Positions 1 to 6,569 are shown, numbered from the stretch's first letter. The stretch is DNA of 7,728 bases from an uncultured Lachnospiraceae bacterium (GCA_946529195.1 CAMMZE010000042.1:1-7728), one strand, 5' to 3'. Translations and numbers: made by a program. The notes: a model not told the origin generated them from the letters alone.

Positions 1-230
1 TTCTGTGCAGCATGGGACTGACGATTCCTCCGGTCTTTTACATCATTAAGATACTGATGAAAATCGTGATGGAGGCCGGTATGACAGGATGGATGGAGAT
101 CTACATCTCCGGGAAGACAATGATGAAGGTATTTACGCTTGGCGCAGTATCATATTTTGTTGTTTCTCTGCTTGAGATCCGCAAGATCCGGAAGGTACCC
201 ATGGATGAGGCGCTTAAAAATGTGGAATAG
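1..230 (+). CDS. ABC transporter permease, FtsX/MacB family (C-terminal end only)
   Basis: This is the 3' end of a gene that begins before the window. The reading frame is open from base 3, so the Met at position 12 is probably internal. The visible 75 residues have a hydrophobic stretch (LTIPPVFYIIKILMKIVM), a short loop, and a last membrane helix (VFTLGAVSYFVVSLLEI). The protein ends in a basic tail, RKIRKVPMDEALKNVE. A final helix followed by a cytosolic R/K-I-P-M-x-EALK-x-V/E tail is typical of FtsX-type permeases in Clostridia, so the family call is fairly secure. The substrate cannot be told: such permeases pair with a separate ATPase and work in lipoprotein or peptide export, antimicrobial peptide resistance or cell-wall hydrolase control. 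The next gene starts 33 bases downstream on the same strand, which suggests an operon. Confidence 0.75.
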   Translation, partial: LCSMGLTIPPVFYIIKILMKIVMEAGMTGWMEIYISGKTMMKVFTLGAVSYFVVSLLEIRKIRKVPMDEALKNVE

Positions 231-263
231 AGCGAGCAGGCCAAACAGAAAGGAAAAGACAGC

Positions 264-2420
264 ATGAAAAAGAATTTCAAACATAAAGCAGGGGCTGCTT
301 TGGCAGCTGTTGTGTTGATCGCAGGAATCATGATAAATGGATCGTTTCCTTCGCAGGCGGCCGCAGCCGGCAGCAGCGCCGGGCAGGAAACTTCAGCCGC
401 AAGGCAGGAAGAAGAGGCAAGTCAGACTGCCAAAGACAAATCCAGTCAGGCAAAGAATTCTGCGGAGGATGCCGATAAGTCAGAAATGGTATATGCAAAA
501 GCGGATGCCGCAGGTAATGTGTATGATGTGAGTGTGGAAACGGTCCTGAAAAACCGGGATCCTGCCGGCAATAAGCAGATAGAAGATTATTCTGTCCTGA
601 AAGATATCAAAAACACAGAAGGAGATGAAGAATTCTCACAGGACGGGAACAGGCTGCTCTGGGAAAACCACGGAGAAGATATTTCTTATAAGGGAAAGAC
701 AGAGCAGAAGCTCCCGGTTACCCTTGCAATCACTTATTATCTGGACGGAAAAGAGATAAAAGCCGACCAGCTTGCCGGAAAGAGCGGATCCCTTCGTATG
801 CGGATCGATTATGAGAATACCACTTCTGAGCAGATCAAAACAGGAGAGGAGACGGTGACTGTACCGGTACCCTTTGCAGCCTGCACCATTCTCTTTCTGC
901 CGGAAGACAATTTTACAAACATTCAGGCAGACAATGGCCGTGTGATTTCCATGGAAGGAAATCAGGTCGTGGTCGGGACAGCCATGCCTGGACTGTCGGA
1001 ATGCCTGAAGCTGGAGGACTGGGAACCCACTGAGGAGATCGAGATTCCGGAATATGTGGAGATCACGGCGGATGTGACGGATTTTAAGCTGGATTTTACC
1101 GCAACCGTCATCAGCGGGGGAATCTTTTCGAAACTGGAAGAAGAGGATCTGCAGGATCTGGAAGACATTCCGGAGAATGTGGATGAGCTGTCGGATGCGA
1201 CTGGCAAGCTTGCAGACGGCGGGAAAGAGCTCTATGACGGCGCCGGGGAGTTTGGCTCTTATCTGACACAGTACATCAGCGGCGGCGGACAGATTGGTGA
1301 GGGAATCAGCCAGCTGGCCCAGAGCCTGGAAACGCTCAGCGGGCAGAGCAGCGCTCTGACAGACGGTGCCGGAGCAGTCAGCAGCGGGCTGGGAGAGCTT
1401 GAGGAAGCCCTTGCGGGGATCGATCTTTCCGGAGCTGATATCGACATGGCTCCCGTGACCGATGCGGCAGGCGCTCTTGCCGCAGATGCGCAGACCTTGC
1501 AGACACAGCTGCAGGCTGTACAGACTCTGACCAGTCAGCTCAAAGACTTTGCCGGCCAGGCCGCCACATACAAAAGCGGCGTTGACAGCAGCGTGCTAAG
1601 TGCCAAAGAAACACTGGCAGGCCTGACAGGCACGGACCTTTCCGGTCTGGAGCAGGCAGCAGCCCTGCAGGCGGGAGACCAGGCAGGCTCCGCCGCGGCA
1701 GATGCGGTCCGCCAGGCTCTGGAGGGCAGCGGCCTTTCAGAAGAAATCATTGAAAATGCGGCAGAAAGTGCCAGAAGCGCAGCCGCGGCCGGCATCGACC
1801 TGTCCGGAATCACCGAGGATGCCCAGGGGCAGATCACTGCATCAGCAGAGAAAGCTGCAGCCAGTCTGGATGCGATCCCTTCCCTTGAGATACCGCAGAT
1901 CCAGGCAGAGACCGGTGATATCTCTGCGACAATCGCAGATATGCAAAAGCAGCTGGAGATCCTTTCCGGGGCAGCCCAGGGCATATCCGGCCTCGGGACA
2001 CAGATGGGGCAGCTGCAGACCGCCATCGGAAATCTGAAAGAAGCTGTTTCCGGGCTGGCCAATGGGAGCAGCGCCCTTTCCGAAGGCCTGTCAGCCTATA
2101 CCGAAGCCGTTTCCGGGATCAGCGAAGGCGCGGCAGCGCTCAGCGAGGGCTTTGGGACTTACAGCAGCGGCGGTCAGTCCTTATCAGAGGGCTACTCCTC
2201 CATGCTCAGCGGAATCGGCCAGCTGGCAGACGGCCTGCAGGAATTTGATCAGGAGGCAGCTTCCGAACTGGAAAAGATGGCCGGAGACAGCCTGCGGGAA
2301 AAAATTGCAAAAATAAAAGGCCTGCGAAATGCAGACCTTGCTTATGACAACTTTGCCGGACTGGCAGAAGGCCGGACCGGAAGTGTCCGGTTTATCATAG
2401 AAACCGATGAAATCAAGTAG
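264..2420 (+). CDS. Secreted Ala/Ser/Gly-rich protein with YhgE/Pip-like Leu-x-x-Gly heptad repeats
   Basis: The protein has 718 residues. It starts with a Sec signal peptide: a basic N-terminus (MKKNFKHK), a hydrophobic core at residues 10-24, and a likely cleavage site near the Ala run at 32-35. Residues 36-75 are a polar linker. Residues 76-290 look like a beta-rich globular domain (for example VTLAITYYLDGKEI and SGSLRMRIDYEN). Residues 306-380 and 565-662 are glycine-spaced heptads (GKLADGGKELYDGAGEF; LSEGLSAYTEAVSGISEGAAALSEG), the X-X-X-Leu-X-X-Gly pattern of YhgE/Pip-like proteins. Between them lies an Ala-rich helical stretch with three copies of G-[I/T]-D-L-S-G (residues 385, 456 and 510). 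There is no C-terminal membrane helix, LPxTG motif or lipobox, so unlike YhgE proper it should be soluble outside the membrane after cleavage. A weak site, AAAGGA, lies 9 bases before the ATG. The gene follows the permease by 33 bases. Function is unknown; an extracytoplasmic partner of the ABC permease is my inference. Confidence 0.8.
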   Translation: MKKNFKHKAGAALAAVVLIAGIMINGSFPSQAAAAGSSAGQETSAARQEEEASQTAKDKSSQAKNSAEDADKSEMVYAKADAAGNVYDVSVETVLKNRDPAGNKQIEDYSVLKDIKNTEGDEEFSQDGNRLLWENHGEDISYKGKTEQKLPVTLAITYYLDGKEIKADQLAGKSGSLRMRIDYENTTSEQIKTGEETVTVPVPFAACTILFLPEDNFTNIQADNGRVISMEGNQVVVGTAMPGLSECLKLEDWEPTEEIEIPEYVEITADVTDFKLDFTATVISGGIFSKLEEEDLQDLEDIPENVDELSDATGKLADGGKELYDGAGEFGSYLTQYISGGGQIGEGISQLAQSLETLSGQSSALTDGAGAVSSGLGELEEALAGIDLSGADIDMAPVTDAAGALAADAQTLQTQLQAVQTLTSQLKDFAGQAATYKSGVDSSVLSAKETLAGLTGTDLSGLEQAAALQAGDQAGSAAADAVRQALEGSGLSEEIIENAAESARSAAAAGIDLSGITEDAQGQITASAEKAAASLDAIPSLEIPQIQAETGDISATIADMQKQLEILSGAAQGISGLGTQMGQLQTAIGNLKEAVSGLANGSSALSEGLSAYTEAVSGISEGAAALSEGFGTYSSGGQSLSEGYSSMLSGIGQLADGLQEFDQEAASELEKMAGDSLREKIAKIKGLRNADLAYDNFAGLAEGRTGSVRFIIETDEIK

Positions 2421-2421
2421 A

Positions 2422-2455
2422 GGGGGGAGACTTAAGAACCGTCCCCTGTCTCCCT
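2422..2455. repeat. REP-like palindromic element between convergent genes
   Basis: The outer arms GGGAGAC (2425-2431) and GTCTCCC (2448-2454) are perfect 7-base inverted repeats around a 16-base loop, TTAAGAACCGTCCCCT. The loop's GTCCCC can instead pair with GGGAGAC, leaving one bulged A, so two mutually exclusive hairpins are possible. From memory, the core AAGAACCGTCCCC (GGGGACGGTTCTT on the other strand) resembles dispersed palindromes common in Firmicutes intergenic regions. That is recall, not a search. The right arm reaches into the stop codon of rpoN (2454-2456), and the left arm begins shortly after the stop of the upstream gene. Neither strand carries a clean U-tract after the stem, so it is not a textbook terminator. 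It could still stop or stabilise both converging transcripts. Confidence 0.55.
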
Positions 2456-3818
2456 ACCATTCTTTCCTTCCTTGTTTATCCGGCAGGCCCAGTTCCTGCC
2501 GGTATTTGTTTACCGTTCTTCGGGAAATATGGACATCCAGCTTTTCCAGTTCCTTGCGGATCCCTTCATCGCTGAGAGGTTTTTTCTTGTTTTCCTGTGA
2601 AACGACCTGAGCCAGCTTCTGCTTGATCTGCTCTGCCGTCTGGTCATCCTCGCCGTCTTCTCCGGATACAGCTGTGTGGGTCAGGAAATAGTTGAGCGGG
2701 TAGATGCCCCAGGAGCACTGCAGGTATTTGCTGCGCAGGGCCCGGCTGACGGTAGACTCGTGCAGGCCTGCCGGGTCTGCAATGTCTGTCAGCTTCATAG
2801 GCCGCTTGTGGCCGGGACCTTTGAGGAAGAAATCATACTGGCGGTCCACCAGGATCTGCATGACCTTTGCCAGGGTAGAAGTGCGGAGTGTGATGCCGTT
2901 TTCGGCATTTTTTGCTTCCTTGAGCTTCTGGGCCAGATACTTTTTCGTCTCATCATCGGTGGCCTCGCGGGCCAGCTTCTGATAATAATTGCTGATGGTG
3001 AAGCGGGGATGCTGGTATTCATCCAGAATGATCTCAAAGTGATCCCCCATCTGGACAACAATCGCGTCAGGGGTAATGTAGCGAAGGGCTTCGCGGTCAT
3101 TGAAAGAATTGCCCGGACGCGGATTCAGAGACCGGATCTCTTCACAGCCTGCCTTGACCTCCTCCATAGAGATATGAAGCTTGTCGGCGATCTTTTTCAG
3201 ATGCTGGCGGGCGATATCCTCCAGGTGATCCTCGATCATGGCACGGGTGCAGGGGAGGACATCTTCCTTGCGGTCAAGCTGCAGGAGCAGACATTCCCGC
3301 AGATCGCGCGCACCTACGCCCGGCGGATCCAGTGACTGGACCCTGGTCAGAAACTGCCCGGCAGCTTCCTCGCTGATATGAAAATGCGCGGCAAGGGCAG
3401 AAAGCTCATCCTGATAATAGCCGTTGGAATCCAGAGAGAGAATGATATACTCCAGAATCTTGCGGTAAGGCTGCTTTTCGCTCATGACCTGCGGCAGGAG
3501 AAATTCACTCAGGCTGACGCCGCTGTTGCGGATATCCTGCAGATTGCTCTCATTATCAAGCTCCGATCCATCCTGCTGGTAATAAGCCTTGTTCTGCCTG
3601 TCTGTGGAGGTGAGCCATTCCAACTGGCGGTGCAGTTTTTCCTGAATGCGGGGCTCCGGATCACGGGGCCGCTCCAAGAGCTCAACGACAGGGTTTTCCT
3701 GCGACAGCTTCTCCAGATAGGTATCCAGCTCCTGGGTACTCATCTGCAGAATTTCCATAGACTGGATCATCTGCTGGGTAATGATCTGTTTTTGTGCCAG
3801 ATCCATTTTCAGTTCCAT
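2454..3818 (-). CDS. rpoN: RNA polymerase sigma-54 factor RpoN
   Basis: The protein has 454 residues, a normal RpoN length. It directs core RNA polymerase to -24/-12 promoters, where open complex formation needs an ATP-driven enhancer-binding activator. Region I is the Gln/Leu-rich N-terminus (residues 6-50, with QKQIITQQMIQSMEILQMS). The core-binding region shows LDPPGVGARDLRECLLLQL (164-182) and LNPRPG (231-236). A helix-turn-helix lies at about 343-378 (HESTVSRALRSKYLQ). The C-terminal RpoN box, which reads the -24 element, is SRRTVNKYRQ (432-441), close to the canonical ARRTVAKYRE. The start was set at 3818 because MELKMDLAQKQ is the usual RpoN N-terminus and a strong ribosome site sits 8 bases upstream. 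An in-frame ATG at 3959 would add 47 residues unlike any RpoN and run through the divergent promoter. No enhancer-binding protein gene is beside it, and I see no convincing promoter for it. Confidence 0.97.
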   Translation of the reverse strand: MELKMDLAQKQIITQQMIQSMEILQMSTQELDTYLEKLSQENPVVELLERPRDPEPRIQEKLHRQLEWLTSTDRQNKAYYQQDGSELDNESNLQDIRNSGVSLSEFLLPQVMSEKQPYRKILEYIILSLDSNGYYQDELSALAAHFHISEEAAGQFLTRVQSLDPPGVGARDLRECLLLQLDRKEDVLPCTRAMIEDHLEDIARQHLKKIADKLHISMEEVKAGCEEIRSLNPRPGNSFNDREALRYITPDAIVVQMGDHFEIILDEYQHPRFTISNYYQKLAREATDDETKKYLAQKLKEAKNAENGITLRTSTLAKVMQILVDRQYDFFLKGPGHKRPMKLTDIADPAGLHESTVSRALRSKYLQCSWGIYPLNYFLTHTAVSGEDGEDDQTAEQIKQKLAQVVSQENKKKPLSDEGIRKELEKLDVHISRRTVNKYRQELGLPDKQGRKEW

Positions 3819-3826
3819 ATACTCAT

Positions 3827-3833
3827 CCTCCTT
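3827..3833 (-). promoter_or_regulatory. Ribosome binding site fixing the rpoN start
   Basis: Read on the minus strand this is AAGGAGG, with 8 bases between it and the ATG whose last complementary base is 3816. It is a near-perfect Shine-Dalgarno sequence. It decides the rpoN start against the longer in-frame reading that begins at 3959. Confidence 0.9.
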
Positions 3834-3896
3834 CCTGAGAAATATTTTATCATTTTTTTTAGAATTAGGAAAGGAAGTTTTCATAATCTGGCAGCA

Positions 3897-3925
3897 TAGA
3901 CAAGGCAGTCCGGTGGGTGTATAAT
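3897..3925 (+). promoter_or_regulatory. Sigma-A type promoter for the dgkA cluster
   Basis: A -35 hexamer TAGACA (3897-3902; one mismatch to TTGACA) is followed by a 17-base spacer and a perfect -10 hexamer TATAAT (3920-3925). Transcription would start near 3932, giving a leader of about 29 bases before the dgkA ATG. It lies in the divergent region between rpoN and dgkA (3819-3960). The rest of that region holds the rpoN ribosome site and an A/T-rich stretch (3841-3860). On the minus strand I found only a weak TAAAAT-like -10 with no matching -35. Confidence 0.7.
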
Positions 3926-3960
3926 AAGGGCAGAGTTTTAACAGAAGGCGGGCGGTCAAA

Positions 3961-4332
3961 ATGTCAGAGAATCGGAAAACACCTTTAACGAAAAGCTTCG
4001 GTTATGCATTTGCAGGCATATGGACCTGCATCCGGCAGGAGCGCAATATGAGGATCCATCTGACAGCAGCCATTCTGGTGACAGCGGCTGGTACACTGCT
4101 GCGCATCTCACTGACAGAGTGGATGATCTGCCTGATTCTGTTTGGACTGATCATGTCGCTTGAAATGGTAAATACTGCCCTGGAGGCTGTGGTAGATCTG
4201 GTCACAGAGGAGTACCGGCCCCTGGCAAAAAAGGCAAAGGATACAGCGGCGGGTGCCGTACTGATCTCCGCCATCATGGCTGCGGTGATCGGACTGATCA
4301 TCTTTCTGCCGAAGATTTTTGCTATTTCATAA
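3961..4332 (+). CDS. dgkA: Diacylglycerol/undecaprenol kinase DgkA family
   Basis: The protein has 123 residues, the usual size for this integral membrane kinase. Three membrane segments are visible, at roughly residues 33-48, 52-72 and 97-118. Catalytic residues of the family are all present: Glu27 and Asn29 in QERNMRIH, the signature E68-MVN71-TALE75, and Lys93-Asp94 in AKDTAAGAVL. They line up with Glu28, Glu69, Asn72, Glu76 and Lys94-Asp95 of E. coli DgkA. In Gram-positive bacteria these enzymes mainly phosphorylate undecaprenol to recycle the cell-wall lipid carrier, so undecaprenol is the likelier substrate, but sequence alone does not settle this. The start follows a modest AAGGCG about 10 bases upstream. 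It is the first gene after a near-consensus promoter and is followed by the phasin-like gene after 21 bases, so the downstream genes are probably co-transcribed. Confidence 0.93.
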   Translation: MSENRKTPLTKSFGYAFAGIWTCIRQERNMRIHLTAAILVTAAGTLLRISLTEWMICLILFGLIMSLEMVNTALEAVVDLVTEEYRPLAKKAKDTAAGAVLISAIMAAVIGLIIFLPKIFAIS

Positions 4333-4353
4333 TAAAAAAACAGGAGGTACCAC

Positions 4354-4890
4354 ATGGAAAGAATCGGTGACGGGTTAAAGAAAATCTTGCTGGCAGGCAT
4401 CGGCGCTGTCGCACTTACAGGAGAAAAGGCGCAGGAGGTTGTGGATGACCTTGTGAAAAAGGGAGAGCTGACTGTAGAGCAGGGCAAGGTCCTTAATAAA
4501 GAACTGCGTCATGATGTAAAGGAAAAGGTAAAAGACGCCAGAGAAAGCGCTAAGACCAGCACAAAAGAGCGGGCAGAGGCACTGAAGAATGACAGAAAAG
4601 CTGTCATGGATATCATCAATGACATGACATCTGATCAGATTGACCAGCTCAAGTCCGTACTGGACAATCTGAAAGGGCCGGTCAGTGACGCGGGCGATGT
4701 TGTAAAGGATGCTGTAAAGGATGCCGTAGACATGGCTTCTGACCTGGCTGAAGATGTTGTAAAGAAAGTGACCGGGAAGGAAGAGGTTGTGGAGAAAGCA
4801 GTCCAGGACGCTGCTGATACTGTGGAAGAGGCAGCAGAGGAAGTAAAGGAAACAGTAGAAGAAGCAGCAGATGCTGCAGAGGACAATTGA
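4354..4890 (+). CDS. Phasin-like helical protein
   Basis: The protein has 178 residues. The N-terminus (MERIGDGLKKILLAGIGAVALTGEKAQEVVDDLVKKGELT) fits the small phasin-family proteins of Clostridia: one short hydrophobic helix (about 9-22) and then charged helices. In other bacteria phasins coat polyhydroxyalkanoate granules. No granule synthase is visible here, so that role should not be assumed. Residues 41-107 are a predicted charged, coiled-coil-like region. Residues 110-178 are highly acidic and repetitive, with recurring VKDAV, DLAEDVV and VEEAAEEV units that would form an amphipathic helix, somewhat like LEA or apolipoprotein helices. There is no signal peptide, so it should be cytosolic or on the inner face of the membrane. 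A strong AGGAGGT (4342-4348) lies 5 bases before the ATG. The gene sits 21 bases after dgkA and 9 bases before ubiB. A structural partner of the kinase at a lipid surface is my inference. Confidence 0.75.
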   Translation: MERIGDGLKKILLAGIGAVALTGEKAQEVVDDLVKKGELTVEQGKVLNKELRHDVKEKVKDARESAKTSTKERAEALKNDRKAVMDIINDMTSDQIDQLKSVLDNLKGPVSDAGDVVKDAVKDAVDMASDLAEDVVKKVTGKEEVVEKAVQDAADTVEEAAEEVKETVEEAADAAEDN

Positions 4891-4899
4891 TAAGAACTC

Positions 4900-6501
4900 A
4901 TGAGTGAAAGTGAAAATAGCCGCGGGCTTTCGGAAAAGAACGGCTCAAGGCTGATCGAGATCACCCGGATCCTCACAAGACACGAAGTGGTAAGGGGCAT
5001 GACCCCGGAAAAGCTTCGCCTGATCCTGGAGGATCTGGGTCCGACTTATATTAAGCTGGGACAGATTATGTCCACACGTTCGGACATTCTCCCGCAGGCC
5101 TACTGCGATGAGCTGATGAAGCTCCGGTCGGATGTGCCGCCCATGCCTTTTGAAGAGGTGATCGAGGTCATCGAGACCTCTTACAAGCAGCCATGGGATG
5201 AGGTGTTTGAGAGTATCGAGAAGGAGTGCCTGGGATCGGCCTCGATCGCCCAGGTGCACCGGGCAAAGCTGATCACGGGAGAAAATGTCGTGATCAAGGT
5301 TCAGCGCAAGGGCATCTACGATGTGATGAAGCGCGATATCGGCCTCATGCACAAGGCAGTCCGCCTGATGCCGACCCGGCGGCTGTCCGGCGTCGTAGAT
5401 CTGGACATGATCCTGGATGAGCTTTGGGTTGTCACCCAGGAAGAGATGAATTTTATGAAAGAAGCGGACAGCATGGAAGAGTTCGCCCGCTTCAACCGTG
5501 ATATCGAGTATTTTGCCACGCCCGTTTTATACAGAGGTTATACGACAGGGCGTGTTCTTGTCATGGAATATATCGATGGCATTGAGATCGATGACAAGGA
5601 AAAGCTCCTGGAAAACGGTTATGATCTGAATGAGATCGGTACGAAATTTGTCGACAATTATATTCATCAGGTTCTGGATGACGGCTTTTTCCACGCGGAT
5701 CCCCATCCCGGCAATCTGCGGATCCGGGACGGCAAGATCGTCTGGATCGATATGGGTATGATGGGACGGATGAGCGAGCATGACAGGACCCTGCTCAAGC
5801 AGGCGGTCGAGGGCATCGCCACCGGTGATATCAGTGAGATCCAGGATGCTGTTATGGCAATCGGTCAGTTCCGGGGCAAGCCGGATCCGGCACGTCTGTA
5901 TGACGACCTGGGCATGTTTATGGCCCAGTACGGCAAGATGGAGATGAAGGATATCGACATTGCCAAGATCCTGATGGAACTGATGGAGATCATGAAAAAG
6001 AATCATATGGCCATGCCGCACGGTATGACCCTGCTGGTGCGGGGCCTGACCCAGGTGGAAGGGGTTCTGGCGGAAATCAGTCCGGAGATCAGTATCGTTG
6101 AGATCGCGGCTGCCCGTATGCGCGATGATTTCTATAATATAGAAAACTGGCGGTCAGAGCTGAAGGCGAATATGATCGGATCCTACCGGGCGGCAAAAGA
6201 TCTGATGAGCCTGCCGACACTGACAGCCAAGATTCTTCGAGGCTATCAGAAAGGGCAGACCAGGATCAACCTGGACCTCCATTCCTCCGATGAACTGTCT
6301 GCTCTTTTGCGCCACCTGGTGCGCAACATCGTCATCGGACTTTGTCTGGCGGCCCTCCTGATCAGTTCCAGTATCATCTGCATGACAGATATGTGGCCAA
6401 AAGTCTTTGGAATCCCCCTTCTCGGGGCAAGCGGATACTTCCTGGCCATCATTATTTCTGCCTATCTGGTGCTCCGCTATTTCCGAAACCGGCGCATGTA
6501 G
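4900..6501 (+). CDS. ubiB: UbiB/AarF/ABC1 family atypical kinase
   Basis: The protein has 533 residues, the usual UbiB size. The kinase-like fold is clear: the family-specific KxGQ motif at K52-LGQ55, the Ala/Ser loop GSASIAQVHRA (112-122), the ATP-site lysine K133 in VVIKVQ, the catalytic loop FHADPHPGNL (264-273; D267, N272) and the metal-binding D284 in WIDMG. Two membrane helices close the protein (about 475-493 and 503-526), ending in a basic tail. UbiB/COQ8 proteins bind ATP and act on isoprenoid-lipid metabolism at membranes rather than on protein substrates. An anaerobic Clostridium relative is unlikely to make ubiquinone, so the real substrate or client is unknown; the symbol names the family. 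The ExD motif reads E182-M-N184, with Asn in place of Asp. There is no usable ribosome site near the ATG (AGAGGA is 16 bases away), so translation is probably coupled to the phasin-like gene, which ends 9 bases upstream in the same frame. Confidence 0.92.
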   Translation: MSESENSRGLSEKNGSRLIEITRILTRHEVVRGMTPEKLRLILEDLGPTYIKLGQIMSTRSDILPQAYCDELMKLRSDVPPMPFEEVIEVIETSYKQPWDEVFESIEKECLGSASIAQVHRAKLITGENVVIKVQRKGIYDVMKRDIGLMHKAVRLMPTRRLSGVVDLDMILDELWVVTQEEMNFMKEADSMEEFARFNRDIEYFATPVLYRGYTTGRVLVMEYIDGIEIDDKEKLLENGYDLNEIGTKFVDNYIHQVLDDGFFHADPHPGNLRIRDGKIVWIDMGMMGRMSEHDRTLLKQAVEGIATGDISEIQDAVMAIGQFRGKPDPARLYDDLGMFMAQYGKMEMKDIDIAKILMELMEIMKKNHMAMPHGMTLLVRGLTQVEGVLAEISPEISIVEIAAARMRDDFYNIENWRSELKANMIGSYRAAKDLMSLPTLTAKILRGYQKGQTRINLDLHSSDELSALLRHLVRNIVIGLCLAALLISSSIICMTDMWPKVFGIPLLGASGYFLAIIISAYLVLRYFRNRRM

Positions 6502-6540
6502 AAAATGATATGAATTGTGTGACATTTTACTGGCGCAGTC

Positions 6541-6569
6541 TTGACGATGTGCCTTCAATATGATATAAC
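6541..6569 (+). promoter_or_regulatory. Extended -10 promoter for the binding-protein gene
   Basis: The -35 hexamer TTGACG (6541-6546; one mismatch) is separated by 17 bases from TATAAC (6564-6569; one mismatch). The -10 is preceded by TG at 6561-6562, making an extended -10 element (TGA-TATAAC). The expected start is near 6576, giving a leader of about 77 bases. No convincing terminator for ubiB lies in the 39 bases before it. The A/T-rich match AATTTTCGAA at 6576-6585, just after the -10, resembles half of a CodY box, but the full 15-base motif is not there. Confidence 0.7.

Noticed and set aside
1535..2062. Antisense open frame of 175 residues opposite the secreted protein
   Set aside because: It is Ala/Ser/Pro-rich low-complexity translation produced by the biased Ala/Gly/Ser codons of the real gene, with no ribosome site or recognisable domain.
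2224..2239. TGGCA...TGCA resembling a -24/-12 element
   Set aside because: It lies inside the heptad coding region, where Leu-Ala-Asp-Gly-Leu codons explain it, and no gene starts downstream on that strand.
2676..3335. Open frame of 219 residues on the plus strand opposite rpoN
   Set aside because: rpoN is unmistakable on the other strand over the same bases; this frame has no family features and is a shadow. The same applies to 3378-3899.
3819..3959. N-terminal extension of rpoN by 47 residues from an upstream in-frame ATG
   Set aside because: The added residues do not resemble RpoN, the reading covers the ribosome site at 3827-3833 and the divergent promoter, and MELKMDLAQKQ is the usual family N-terminus.
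5527..6021. Antisense open frame of 164 residues opposite ubiB
   Set aside because: His/Asp/Leu-rich shadow of the UbiB coding frame, with no independent signal.
6502..6528. AAAATG/CATTTT inverted repeat just after ubiB as a terminator
   Set aside because: The stem is only six A/T-rich pairs with a 15-base loop and no T-tract after it, too weak for an intrinsic terminator.
6531..6546. TGGCGC...TTGA resembling a sigma-54 promoter before the binding-protein gene
   Set aside because: The GG and GC elements are not 10 bases apart and the -12 GC is absent; the overlapping sigma-A promoter is far better.
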